Assembly (NCBI GenBank): GCA_018907035.1 | Contig: JACCIC010000141.1 | Location: 363,001 to 427,000 of the forward strand | DNA: 64,000 nucleotides | Reading direction: 5' to 3' | DNA from: Sycobia sp. Sy_11 | Lineage: Eukaryota > Arthropoda > Insecta > Hymenoptera > Epichrysomallidae | In this document: piece after piece, positions 11,884 through 23,410 of the stretch | Numbering within the stretch: the stretch's first letter is position 1 | How the letters are laid out: each line of letters starts with the position of its first letter | The notes under the pieces: generated by a model | Told to the model about the DNA's origin: nothing | Databases searched by the model: none | What the model saw: the letters and a program-made list of their open reading frames with translations, nothing else | Position numbers and translations under genes: made by a program

Positions 11884-14800
11884 GTGTCTTTCTCTCTTTC
11901 CCTTCCTCTCTCATAATGTATAATATCAATTTTACAAAATCCTTATAGGAGCGTAGTGGAAGCTCAGTACCACCGATTCTTAATCGAATGGAAACCTTCG
12001 AAGATCCACCAACTTACAATCGCACCAACAAATTTACTAAAGGCTTTCAGGCATTGATAGATGCTTATGGCGTTGCTTCTTACCGTGAGATGAATCCAGC
12101 TCCATACACTATAATCACCTTCCCTTTTCTTTTTGCTATTATGTTTGGTGACTTTGGGCATGGATTAATAATGTTCTTATTTGGTGGTTGGATGGTACTT
12201 AAAGAAAAACCCTTGGCGGCACAAAAGTCGGATAATGAAATCTGGAATATATTCTTTGGTGGTCGATACATTATTTTCTTAATGGGCATATTTTCTATGT
12301 ACACAGGTAAGATTACTATCTTTTAATTTATTTTGTAGATGAAGTTCGCGGAACATCTTAAGCTATATATTCAATTACATAATAAATATAAAAAAACTTG
12401 TCAACATTAAAGTTATTTTATGTAATAATGAAACGGGTCATCCAATATGCAATAAATTGTTTAAAAATTCATTTTTAAATGAATGATCTTGATTTGAGTT
12501 TGTAATGAATGTAATTAAACAATAATTTACAAGAAAATTATAAGAAAAAAAAGAAAACTTAAATTAACTTAGGCACAAGTGACTAAATAGGACGTTAATA
12601 TACGCTGTTAAAATATTGTACTCAATTCAAAATGTACTCATTATTATCATCAATTTCCTCAATATGTTAATGTTGGAAAGGAATAGATCTTTATCTTAAT
12701 TATTTTATTAGTTTAATTATTTTTCTTAATTATTTTTTTGGTTATTTTATTTTAATGTTTTTTGATCTAGCGATTCTATAGCTTGTTTCAATCGTCTCCT
12801 TTTCCTTATTTTATCATTATTATCAATTATTGTTCAAGCAGAAAATATATTTTTTAAATATTCAAAAAATGTTTATTATTTATAGTTTGAGACGTAATCA
12901 AAGTTGCTAGAAATGACAAATTATAAACATCCAAAAATTCTAAATCTATAAAGTCGGATTTGCATTTTGTTGGTTAAAATAAATATGAAAATGCTTTTTA
13001 ATCTTAGAACATATTATTGCAAACTGTAATGTCCCGGTTGTTGATATTAAACTTAGATTTGCTATTTCATTCCTTATAGCGGTAAATTGTCCTATTATGA
13101 ATCGGTTATATTTATCGATATTTTTAATTTTTTTTCTCATTAAAATATTACAATCTTTCATTTTTGTTTTAACATATTGAAAGCATTACAATCTATAATT
13201 GTAATCTATAAAAAATATACAGCATCAGAAATTTTTAATTCCTTGTAAGTGCAGAAAATTTATAACATGCTAATGAAATATACTCAATAGATTTAATTTC
13301 AAAGTTTGTATTTCGAAAAAGTAGTAGTTTAAAACTATCTATTTTCGCTTAATTTATATAAAAATTTTTAGTACAAAATATCTTGTTGAAGTTTTGGATT
13401 CAGGTTCCATTCATCTAGAACAATTTCAAAAGCGTGTATCCCCTGACCCTGGGTAGCCGTTCTGTTCGTGCCCCCTCCCCCTAAAGGCTAACAAATTTTA
13501 GCAACATAATTTTTTAATAAAATAAATAAATAAAATCAAATACTTTTTTATTAATATAAATCTTTATATTTATATGTATAAAATATAAAGTTGTTTTTAT
13601 TTATTTATTTTATTAAAAAATTATATTGCTAAAATTGTCAAAAATTTCACAATTTTTTTATTGTTCTCACGATAGAGAAGTTTTGCTAATAATAAAATAA
13701 AAAATACATTTAACTGTAAAATAAGAAGTTTTTATTTTATACATCTAATAAAATCTATTCATTATTTATAGTGTTGTATAATATAAGAATGGGTTCGTGC
13801 GCACATGCGTCCGTATACACAGCAGCAATATAGTGGGGGTATTTTGAGATCGAACGCACATGGATGGGTAATTATTGCAATGTTTGCTATATTGGAACTA
13901 AAAATAGCCAACACAGGAATATCTTTAATCTATTTTATTTACCAAAGAGAAGAAGTTATCAATAATAGACCTGATCTTTCTAGAAACTAGACTCTTGGAG
14001 GGAAGGTTAAACAGCAGAGTCAGTGACCAATATACTGTGAGTGATCATCAAGTGCTAGAATATCGGCTTTAAAATATCAAGAGACAAGAACAAAGTGCTT
14101 GATGCATATGAACTAAGAGATGGATACCATTAGTCTTCGATTACCAAGTATTCCTCTGAGAATTGGAGGATATTTAGTTAGTTGAAACTGCTTAAGAGAC
14201 ATTTCGGAGCCTTGCATAAATACTTAGTTTGAGATCATATCTCCACAACTACATAATCTAATAGTTGAGGTCGGTTACCGATTGACTGGCGGAATAAGGA
14301 CATTATAATCGTCAGAATCGAGTTCTTATGAGCTAGAATGTTATACCAACATCAAATAATGAAGTTATTAAGTCATGTGGATTGAGGAGTGTGCAGTTAA
14401 AATAAATGATAAAAAGTTGCTTGAAACAAATATTGAAATTGCCAAGAGAAAATAACGATAGGTATTTTATGAGGAATTGGACAATGATCCATTGAGAAGA
14501 TCGTATAGAACGATCATGCATAAGATTAAATCCAGGGATCTTAATACAACATTTATTCCAACCTTCAAAAAATTGGTAGTTGATTCTTTCAAGAAGATCA
14601 AGACAGACCTTCTGACACTGATCTGCATATAAGGACAGCTGCTAATAACACGAAAATACCGAAAGTGAGTATAGCTGTATTGACTAAGGCTGACTGACTT
14701 TTCAGATTGTAGCATGGAAATTACCAGATTTGTTTGGAATACATGGCTTAGTCGTGGAGACTGTTGATTTTTTTCCTGCATCTTTGTGGAAGCGTTTAAT

Positions 14801-16008
14801 TCATGTATTGAATGAGTTTATCTGTCTCCATGAAAGGTAAGCAGCTGGTTTTTCTTGCAAAAGAAAATAAATATTCGAAGAATCATCTTCGTACCGTCCG
14901 CTACGTATGTTCAATATTGTTGAAGCGTTGTGCTAAACAAGATGCAGTCATCTATATGACGAGTGGGTTAGCTTAAAAGTTTGGCTTCGGACAAGGATGT
15001 TCTAGAATCTACACTAGTTAGACTAGTTGAAATCACAAAGCTGTTGTCATTGTTATCGTGAGTAACACTGCCCATTTGTAATGAAGAATTATGATCACAT
15101 GTATTCGTTAATAGACAATATATGTCTATTTAAGTAAATACACGGCGAATTAAATTCTGTAACTGTTTACAACCATTTGATGGATTTGACTGAAAAGATA
15201 TTATGAATTTCTTAGTCCATCGATATTTTATACTATTTTAAAATATATGCTAAGTTTTGAAATATTATTTTAAGAAGAATAATTATAATAATCATTCTGA
15301 ATTTAAAAATAAAACAAAACTAGTGCCGATACGTCAGTGCTCTGCCACATGCGTCGAATGATACAAGAACCGCAATAAAATAATGATTGTGCTTCACAGT
15401 TTTCGTAAAACATACAAGTTTTAGAGAAATAATGAATAACTTGTAAAATATTTCTTTTTTACCATTAACAATTTTTATTTCAAATGATTTTTTAAATACC
15501 AAAAATTTTCGGTACATTATGAACAAGAGAAACTGTATATGAGATTTTCACACATAAGAAACAATAAAAGTACAAAAGATATTCAAGGTATGGATACTGT
15601 CAAATGACCATTCAAATGAGCCGAGCTAGTATTAATAGTTTAAGCTGACTACTTTGAGTTGATATTCGACATAATTCAAGACGTCAATTATTGGGCGCCG
15701 GTGGAATTGACTAAGACCGTTCACTACGCACGCGCACGGCTCTACTTTACTACACACACGACATGTGGACATGACGCTGAACTCAGTTTATTATCCCCAC
15801 CAAGTTACAGCACGTCATTTATAATGTAGGCGCTCGTAATTTATTGATAAAAATAAAGTGATTTTCAATAAAAAAAAACATAGCCTATGTCTTTCCAAAG
15901 ATAATACAGAATATATATTTCGAATTTCAGAACAATCAGTTCAATAGTTTTTTTGTTTATAGTATATAAACAAAAACACATTTTATCTTTATAAATAAGT
16001 ATGAGTAA

Positions 16009-16064
<56 letters not shown>

Positions 16065-18190
16065 TTATATTTATATACATAATACTATTGGGTGTTCTAT
16101 AATACAGGATGTTCGAAATGTTCCGAACTCCCTACTTATAACATAAAGTAAGCACTTTGGAAAAAAATGTTAAATACAAAAGTTGTTCAGTTTTGAAGGT
16201 TGAACTAAATGTTCACCTTGGATTTGTTATTGATTATAATTTTTAAGGTCATTTGAAGGTCATCTTCAGTTTTTTAAATAGGGATACCTATTTTTTATTG
16301 CAGATTCTGAAAGAGCACAAAATTTTACATCTAGATATGTATCCACGTTATGGCTCAAAATTGCCTAAAGAGGTCATTTAGGAGTTAAATGACTATTTAC
16401 TAGCAGAAAGCCAAGAAATCCCGATTATTAAGAACTTTGAACGCATCTGACCAATACAAAATAATTTGATTTTATAAGACCACCTTAATGGTGACGTTAA
16501 ATTGACATTGCCCTTGATTTTCAAGGCCATTTGAAAGTTATCTTCAGCTTATTAAGAAAAGACTCATTTTGTATTCTCGATTCTGGAGAAGCAATGGGGA
16601 GGTCTAGAAGTATATACAATATTCATGTCATGGCTCGAAATGATCTACATAGGATACTTAGGGGCCATTAATTTCAAAGAAAACATAATCTAACCGTTTT
16701 ACAAGAACAGTTATTATTGCAATCATTTTTTGTAAGTGTTACGAGTTTCCACGCTGTTCATAGCACTTTTCAAAATGTTACTTGTACCTTAGAAGATTTT
16801 GCTTTCTATTCTTTTTAGGAATCAGTTCATTTATGTATTAATAATGGCTTACTCCTATTTACTCTTCTGTTTTCAAGAGTTAAGTGAAGTTATTTTACTT
16901 CGAAATTCAGATAATTGTATATTTTCAACAATTATACTTTTAATCGTAGTGAAAAATGGCACATCTTACTGAACTAGAAAGAATATCTTTGTTGATGTTG
17001 CGAGGGTGGGGTGATCAAGAGAGAGGTTAGAAACAGGTAAAGCGTTTATTCAATAAAATATTCAGAGCTGAAGAAAACAATCCTATTTCAAAAAGTACCG
17101 AAATTTGTGCAAATAGACGTATTGAAGAGATAGGTGTTGCTAAAGTGTTAAATTTTAACGAATTCTAGTTCAAATGTAGACCTAATTATGTATGTAGTAT
17201 CCGCTGTTGACCTGGAAAACTTTTACAAAGTCACTTGTCACAATCGCTATCCTGATGAGATTCAGCGTAAAATATTCCAGAGAGTAATCGAAAATTTGAA
17301 TGAACGCCGGTGTCAATTACACCTTCTACAATCCTAATGCAGAATTTAGCGCTCGTGAAAAATTAAGAATTACAACTAGGAGGTTTAATTTGGAAAACTA
17401 AAGTTAACCTTCAAATGACTTTGAAAATCAAGGGCAATGTCAATTAAACGCCATCATAAAGTTTGTCTAACAAAATCAAATTATTTTAGTATTGGTCAGA
17501 TGCGTTCAAAGTTCTTAATAATCGGGATTTCTTGGCTTTCTGCTAGTAAATAGTCATTTAACCCCTAAATGATCTCTTTAGGCAATTTTGAGGCATAACG
17601 TGGATACATATCCAGATGTAAAATTTTGTGCTCTTTCAGAATCTGAAATAAAAAATAGGGGTCCCTATTTAAACACTGAAGATGACCTTCAAATGAGCTT
17701 GAAAATTATAATCAATAACAAATACAAGGTGAGCATTTAGTTCAACCTTCAAAACTGAACAACTTTTGTATTTAACATTTTTTTCCAAAGTGCTTACTTT
17801 ATGTTATAAGTAGGGAGTTCGGAACATTTCGAACACCCTGTATAATATACGCCTGTATGGATTATTATGTATTATAATTAATAAAATTTTTAGTAACGTA
17901 TAATTAACGCTCTCAATTTTTTTTGTCATTATATCTTAGATGTTTCTAATTATCTTAATATCGTTCAGATCTTCATTATACTCTGCTATCTTATTTGATC
18001 AAAATGTTATCTGTATATATTATTTGAAAATAAATTGCGTAGCTTCGATTCGCAATAAAATCAATTTTTGTCCAAAAAAATGTTTAGTATGAGATAGTAC
18101 GAATTAATTATTATTAGTAATAATTTCAATGAGAACCAGGGTCGTCTTTGGCGTTGATGGGGCTTCAGGTCTACACTTCGGCAAGAGGGG

Positions 18191-18262
<72 letters not shown>

Positions 18263-19937
18263 GCAGACAAACCTTTTAGTTTGCTAGCCCCGTGTAACTG
18301 GAAGCACTGTGTATTAAAGATAAAATAAAACATTATGTTTCAAAAATATTATTCATGTTACTTCTACTTTAAGAAATTAGCTCTTCTTTAGGAGGTTAAT
18401 TGGTTTGTTATTGCTGTTTAGTAAAAATTAAAAGAATAATACAAATGAATTATTGATGACAAACATCGTTATTTCTATATTAGCCATTTATTGGCCAGGC
18501 GAAAGGGGCCCCTGGATGGGTGGGGCTCTAAGCACAGGCCGCATGGGCCCCTATACAAAGACCCTATTCACAGTAGTGGTTATAACACTACTAATATTTA
18601 ATATTTAATCATAAGTGATATTGTTTTTATTAATCATTTAGATTCTTTTCAATCTAATTTTTTGTTGTTAACTTAAGATATAAAATACATAAAAATACAC
18701 ATTAAATTACATAATTTAAAGCAATAAATAACAATATATATTGGCACATTTTTTAAAAATAATATTTATCCATTATATTTTTTGGTTTTAGGTCTAATAT
18801 ATAATGATATATTTTCTAAATCACTAAACATTTTCGGTACTTATTGGGTGGTCAATAATACCAAACAGGACGTACTCGGAAATAGAGTACTACAATTGGA
18901 TCCATCTACAAGCTATCTTTTGCATCCTTATCCTTTCGGAATGGATCCAGTTTGGCAGTTATCTGATAACAAAATTATATTTCTAAACTCATACAAGATG
19001 AAGATTTCGATTATTTTCGGAATTATCCATATGTTGTTCGGAGTTATCGTGGGTCTTTTTAATCATATGTATTTCAAACGCAGACTTAATATAATCTGCG
19101 AATTTATTCCTCAAATTATATTTTTAATTTTTCTCTTCTTATACATGACATTACTTATGTTCATTAAATGGATTAAATATGCAGCTTTCCATCCAATCTA
19201 TAATCAGAGTGAGTAAAGTGAACCAATGAAAAAATCTTTACCTGTAAAAAATAATCATTTATAGTATTTCTTAATCGATTAACTTAAATATTTGTTTAGA
19301 TATAAAAACGAGTTCTTATTGCGCTCCATCAGTTCTTATTACTTTTATTAATATGGTATTATTTAAAGAACCATCGCAGTTAACCGATTGTGATCTTTAT
19401 ATGTATAATGGAGAAAAGGGTATAGAGAGTTTTCTTGTAATAATTGCTTTACTTTGTATTCCGTGGATGCTACTCGCTAAACCTATTATGATGATGCAAG
19501 AAAGGAAGAAAAAACACATGCAGGTACTAAATTCCTTTATTTAATTTTTTATGGAAATGAAATAATCTTATTTGTTATTCTTATACGGCAGTAAGCTTTT
19601 TTGAGTTTTATTCATAGTATGTCTTTTTGAAAAGCCCAAAATTTATTTTAAGTTTTATACTAAATAGTGGTTAAGAAGCCAATATACGAGGTTCAGCATG
19701 ATTCGATCGCTATAGCGAAGGGCTTTGTAATTTGGTAGTCTGAGTTGAAATCGTCGTCTCGACTGATTGACACCTCTGTAAAAATTTATATGTATTATGT
19801 TCTTTTTTAAAACTATTCGTAAATCATATCAAAAGACATAAAGAAAGGCAATATATTAACAAGCTTCTAAAATATTGAAAGATATGAAAAATTTGTTGTA
19901 AAGACAAAGCCTTGTAACAATTGAAAGTAAATTTTAT

Positions 19938-20011
<74 letters not shown>

Positions 20012-22442
20012 TGAAGTAACGAATTTTCATTTAAGAATATATTTCTGATTACATATACAACTCTATTACATAGACAACTCTATTTTTCTTCAAAAGTAGA
20101 TAATAAATTAATAATTATTTAAAATCTTTACTTTTGATTTAAAAAAATTCTACATACTTTGATAGAAAACTTAATTATACAACTATAAAATGAGTCCATG
20201 CAATTGTGTTGCCAAATAAAAAAATTGAAATTCAAATATGGGAAATGCTCAACAGGCTATAAACGGTGTAGTAGAAAAACTAATGTCTGATTATTTTAAA
20301 ATTTTTCGTTTGCTGTATATCGAATTGCATATTCTTTTATAAGCTATATATTTAATTACCTGTAAATTTCTATTTATTTTTTCTATTCTTCTTCTTCTTT
20401 TTTCTGTTTTTTTTTTTTTTCATTTTAATCGTGTATTTTATTGAATATTTCCAGAATAATATTGTCAACTTGAATATTTTTAGTCTTCTGCGTAAATAAT
20501 AAGCATTGTAAAAAAATATGTTTTGCAGTTGAACACGCATGGAACTGAAAATGGAGATATAGATGGTTCTGGTGTAGTTCAGTCACATGGACAGGTTCAA
20601 GGCTCTCATAAAGAAGAAGAAGAAGATATGTCCGAAGTTTTTATTCATCAAGGCATTCATACTATTGAGTATGTTCTGGGTAGTGTATCACATACGGCCT
20701 CCTATCTTCGGCTTTGGGCTTTATCCCTCGCTCATGCTCGTAAGTATTAGTAAAATTGTTACTTTAAATTAAAAAATATACAATACTACTGATTGCATTA
20801 TATCTATGAATAAATGCCTATAAATTTTAGTAGGAAATGAGTCTGTCAGATAAAATTTGTTCAAAAATTTATCTAAATAGATTGTATCTAAATATTATTA
20901 CGTAACATAAGAAATTAAAATAATTTTGAAGAATTTATTCGAGTATATATTGAATAAATGTGGTTTTCTTAGTGTCAAGGGTGCAGCAATAATAGTAAAT
21001 TGATTTTGTTCAAACATATACAAATTTATTTAATAGTAAAGCGAACAGCAAGATTATTCCTCTCGAGCGGAAAAAACTTATCGATAAAACTAGTTTAATA
21101 AATACCAATTAGGTTGCCTACTCATTGAGATCGCACTGAGAGAAATTTGAATTGAAAATAACAGTACTCTTTAATTAGTGTATCTTCTAATAAACATTTG
21201 TTGGGGCGAGTGAACTTTCATTTAAATGTTCAGTAATTGGTCTATTGGTGTGTTGTTTTCCTCGCTCTCGGGTTATTAAATTTCAACAAACGTTCCTTCG
21301 AACAGATATGTGCATACCTTCAAATTTAGTTTACATTTATTTGTGCCCAGTTATTACAGAACATTTATTTTAAAGCATTTAAAAAATCATTATTTTGAAT
21401 AAATAAACAAACCGTCAAAAATGAAGAAAAGGATTATTATATATATGACAATGGAAATTATTGAAAAAAGGATCGTAGAATCTATTATTAGTCAAAGCGA
21501 ATTAGGATTTTGAATCAACATTTTTCTAACAACATTTTCTAAAACCAATAGCTCTGGATGTGTAGAAAAAGATCTTAATTCTCGTGCTTGTAGCTAGTCG
21601 AGAACATGTTTTTTTCTACAAAATATAAAAAAGTGCTCTTTTTTACTTGTTCATCAATAGTTTCAAAACTATTGCTCGGATCGAAAAATGATTCATATAA
21701 AAGCCGTGCAGGAGATAATTTTGAACAAAACTAAGTATTTTAAAACTTAAAAAATCAATTTTCTCTTGTTAAATAAATTAATAAATATTTTATCGGTCTT
21801 AGTCTTTCTAATATAATATATTAACTACAATGACAGTCAGACTGTCCTTGTTTATGTTCACCCCCGAAGAATCTGAAATAAAACTTATTACTACAATAAA
21901 TAATATTAAAAATTACAAATTAAAAATAAAAATAAAATTAATAATAAAATAAAAATAAAAATAAAATAATAAATAAAATTAAAAAAAAAATTGTTAAATA
22001 AATAATAAAACTAGAGAAATTGTATGATATTCAAATATTTATTAAATATTCTAAATTATTGAAATTCAGTAATAACGCTGCAATCGATGTTTTGTTATTT
22101 GTCTACTCATAATGTGTGATAAATAAAAAAAAATACAAAGTGTAATTTCCACATAACGATCAATTGCAAAATTCTTTATATTGTAAATTAATCATTGCGA
22201 AGTTCGTCAACGACTGCGAATTTTCTAATGCATTAAGGAATATAAATATTAATTAAAGCTCTAAGAACGTATGTTTAATCAAAATATTTATTAGTTTACA
22301 GTGAAAAATGACGTTGCTAAGGTTAATGTCTCGGAGGGTTTTAACGCTACAATATTGAAATAAAATGTATTTAATTACGTTTAGAAAAAAAATTTTTAAA
22401 ACTTTGCACATTTTAATCCGACTAATCAAATCTATGGAGAAA

Positions 22443-22502
<60 letters not shown>

Positions 22503-23410
22503 TTTTTATGTTATTTGGCGTCGCTCTATTTATGCTTCCAAATATCGGTGCTAATGAGCGATGGAGGTCTACGATGTGTTTGTAAATAAAGCACATGTAA
22601 ATTATTACAGCGATGCTTGTGTCATGCTTGTGTCATATATCGAATGAATTTTAAATTTATTCTCTTATGTAAATTAATCAAATAAATCTTTCCAGAATTG
22701 TCCGAAGTATTATGGAATATGGTAATGAAGAATGGGTTGACTCAAGATGGTTGGGGCGGAGGTATCATGCTTTGGGCTGTTTTTGCTTTTTGGGCTGTTT
22801 TGACAGTTGGAATCTTGGTACTTATGGAGGGATTGTCTGCTTTTCTTCACACACTTAGGCTTCATTGGTAATTTCAATAATATAAATTTAGCTTTTCCAT
22901 AATGATTTTTTATTTTATTTAACGTCGCTCTATTTATGCTTCCAAATACCGGTGCTAATTAGCGATGGAGGTCTACGATGTGTTTGTAAACAAAGCACAT
23001 GTAAATTTTCAGAGTGGTGCTTGTATCAATCTTCAAGGTTGGGCCTTGAACCACCTGATTATTAGTCATTCGCTCTAACAATCGAGCCATCGTAAGCCTC
23101 TGTCTCATAATGGTTATTTTAAAGAAAATTTCTTTTATTTAAAAAAAAAAATTAAATTGGAAAAATTAAATAATTATAGTTTTTAGTAACACACATGAAA
23201 TTTTTTTAATCCGACATAAATAAACAATAAGATTATATACATTTTGTATTTACTAACAATAATGTAATACTGTACTAATTAATTTATATGTTTATCTACA
23301 GGGTTGAGTTTCAGAGTAAATTCTATCTTGGTCAAGGATATAGCTTTACTCCATTTTCTTTCGAAATAATTTTAGATGCAGCCCAAGCAACATCGGAAGC
23401 TACAGATTAG
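9725..23410 (+). CDS. Vha100: V-ATPase V0 subunit a (116-kDa), 3' eight exons
   Basis: Subunit a forms the proton half-channels of the V0 sector and couples it to V1 through its N-terminal stalk domain. The exons join at 9725-9892, 10036-10248, 11949-12306, 18792-19208, 19300-19523, 20529-20739, 22696-22867 and 23302-23410. All have GT/AG borders and the frame stays continuous, giving about 623 residues plus stop. Family proteins have about 830-850, so roughly 200 N-terminal residues lie outside. Visible landmarks are [44 protein letters not shown] with [37 protein letters not shown] with the essential channel Arg at 20709-20711, and TLRLHWVEFQSKF with the second conserved Arg at 22857-22859. 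No stops or frameshifts occur, so it is likely functional. Confidence 0.95.
10036..10248 (+). CDS. Vha100: Vha100 exon 2 of those visible
   Basis: There are 71 codons, from [13 protein letters not shown] to QLALRRGT, including [15 protein letters not shown]. They form the return helix of the N-terminal stalk. The acceptor is TTTTTTTAG and the donor GTAAGT; both borders are phase 0. Confidence 0.95.
10249..11948 (+). other. Vha100: V-ATPase intron, 1.7 kb
   Basis: AT-rich intron with no transposon recognised. Its only clear structure is the long TC repeat near the 3' end. Confidence 0.7.
11829..11882 (+). repeat. (TC)n microsatellite near a splice acceptor
   Basis: About 27 TC units are followed by more pyrimidines to about 11912. 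They end some 65 bases before the acceptor of the exon at 11949. Confidence 0.98.
11949..12306 (+). CDS. Vha100: Vha100 exon 3 of those visible
   Basis: This exon carries the end of the N-terminal domain and the first membrane segments: [29 protein letters not shown], the conserved [15 protein letters not shown] and MFGDFGHG. It closes in SMYTG with the Gly codon split, phase 1. The acceptor TTATAG sits 65 bases after a long TC repeat. Confidence 0.95.
13493..13637. repeat. Perfect-looking 43-bp inverted repeat
   Basis: Two arms of about 43 bp, 13493-13535 and 13595-13637, are reverse complements with roughly two mismatches. They are separated by about 60 AT-rich bases. The arms begin TTTTAGCAA. 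It could be a small hairpin-type MITE; no clear target duplication is seen. Confidence 0.7.
13800..15020 (+). mobile_element. R1-like LINE remnant in V-ATPase intron
   Basis: Plus frames show the C-terminal half of the endonuclease ([22 protein letters not shown], then [16 protein letters not shown] around 14020-14070). A pre-RT region follows as [16 protein letters not shown] near 14470-14520, then [12 protein letters not shown] near 14890-14940. The order matches R1 ORF2. Many stops make it a dead copy. It is on the strand opposite to the R1 copy at 1-2.9 kb. Confidence 0.6.
15590..16010 (+). mobile_element. RTE-type LINE 3' end
   Basis: The 3' part reads ACATAGCCTATGTCTTTCC, then AATTTCAGAACAATCAGTTC, then a tail ATAAGTATGAGTAATGATAT. 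This is the typical 3' end of RTE-clade LINEs in insects. It shares about 400 bp with 56835-57140. The tail runs into a TA microsatellite. Confidence 0.65.
16011..16054. repeat. (TA)n microsatellite
   Basis: TA run that directly continues the 3' tail of the RTE-like copy. Confidence 0.97.
16105..17840 (+). mobile_element. 1.74-kb DNA transposon with ~445-bp inverted repeats
   Basis: The left arm starts CAGGATGTTCGAAATGTTCC after TA (16103-16104). The right arm is its reverse complement, ending ACACCCTG before TA (17841-17842). The arms pair for about 445 bp. Between them, 16956-17150 reads [20 protein letters not shown], the N-terminal DNA-binding domain of an IS630/Tc-like transposase common in ants. 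About 17200-17335 reads [13 protein letters not shown], like the C-terminus. The catalytic DDE centre is missing, so this is a non-autonomous, internally deleted copy. Confidence 0.8.
18137..18567. mobile_element. Possible hAT-like MITE
   Basis: The left end reads CAGGGTCGTCTTTGGCG and the right end, inverted, reads AGGGTCTTTGTATAGGGGCC. Both are GC-rich and partly matching, as in hAT ends. A TA repeat lies inside. I see no matching 8-bp target duplication. Confidence 0.25.
18195..18258. repeat. (TA)n microsatellite
   Basis: About 32 TA units inside the candidate hAT-like block. Confidence 0.98.
18792..19208 (+). CDS. Vha100: Vha100 exon 4 of those visible
   Basis: This exon continues [16 protein letters not shown], then a lumenal loop with [11 protein letters not shown] and membrane helices starting [15 protein letters not shown]. 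It ends near YNQ in phase 1. The preceding intron is 6.5 kb and transposon-filled. Confidence 0.95.
19300..19523 (+). CDS. Vha100: Vha100 exon 5 of those visible
   Basis: This exon encodes [16 protein letters not shown], then [20 protein letters not shown], a membrane helix ending LLAKP, and a basic cytosolic tail QERKKKHMQ. The donor GTACTA is weaker than the others. The preceding intron is just 91 bp. Confidence 0.93.
19940..20003. repeat. (TA)n microsatellite
   Basis: About 32 TA units in the 1-kb V-ATPase intron. Confidence 0.98.
20529..20739 (+). CDS. Vha100: Vha100 exon 6 of those visible
   Basis: The first half is the variable acidic cytosolic loop ([15 protein letters not shown]). 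The second half is the channel helix [19 protein letters not shown], with the Arg that releases protons from the c-ring. It ends phase 1 in SLAHA, before a GTAAGT donor. Confidence 0.95.
21780..22015 (-). mobile_element. Penelope-like terminal repeat fragment
   Basis: The plus strand reads ATAAATATTTTATCGGTCTT, then GACAGTCAGACTGTCC and TTCACCCCCGAAGAATCTGA, then an A-rich AAAATAAAAATAAA stretch. This is the reverse complement of the PLE 3' repeat seen at 44.7-45.0 kb. No hammerhead core is left. Confidence 0.7.
22448..22497. repeat. (TA)n microsatellite
   Basis: About 25 TA units next to the tail side of a SINE copy. Confidence 0.97.
22507..22650 (-). repeat. tRNA-derived SINE, copy A (head missing)
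   Basis: The body reads TCGCTCTATTTATGCTTCCA, then CGGTGCTAA and CTACGATGTGTTTGTAAA on the plus strand, i.e. the SINE is minus. The tRNA-like head is lost. Confidence 0.75.
22696..22867 (+). CDS. Vha100: Vha100 exon 7 of those visible
   Basis: This exon encodes [15 protein letters not shown], a helix with [19 protein letters not shown], and [15 protein letters not shown] with the second conserved Arg. The final Trp codon is split, phase 2. A SINE copy lies about 50 bases upstream of the exon and another lies just downstream. Confidence 0.95.
22905..23105 (-). repeat. tRNA-derived SINE, copy B (with head)
   Basis: Read on the minus strand, it starts GAGGCTTACGATGGCTCGAT (A-box-like), runs through an anticodon-like GACTAATAATC, then GGTTCAAGGCCC (B-box-like). 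The shared body follows, to CGACGTTAAATAAAATA. It is the best tRNA-like head in the window, embedded in a V-ATPase intron. Confidence 0.8.
23302..23410 (+). CDS. Vha100: Vha100 last exon and stop
   Basis: This exon encodes [20 protein letters not shown] and a short tail ending EATD, then TAG at 23408-23410. Acceptor CTACAG. Confidence 0.95.

Noticed and set aside
18061..18333. Open frames rich in alternating Y and I residues across TA repeats (also at 3.8, 16.0, 19.9, 22.5, 55.5 kb)
   Set aside because: They are translations of TA microsatellites and have no coding signal outside the repeat.
18137..18567. Firm call of a hAT transposon
   Set aside because: The ends look alike, but no 8-bp target duplication and no transposase are visible, so it is kept only as a low-confidence feature.
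22905..23105. A functional tRNA gene
   Set aside because: The head has tRNA-like boxes, but the acceptor stem does not close and the sequence runs into a SINE body shared with five other loci.
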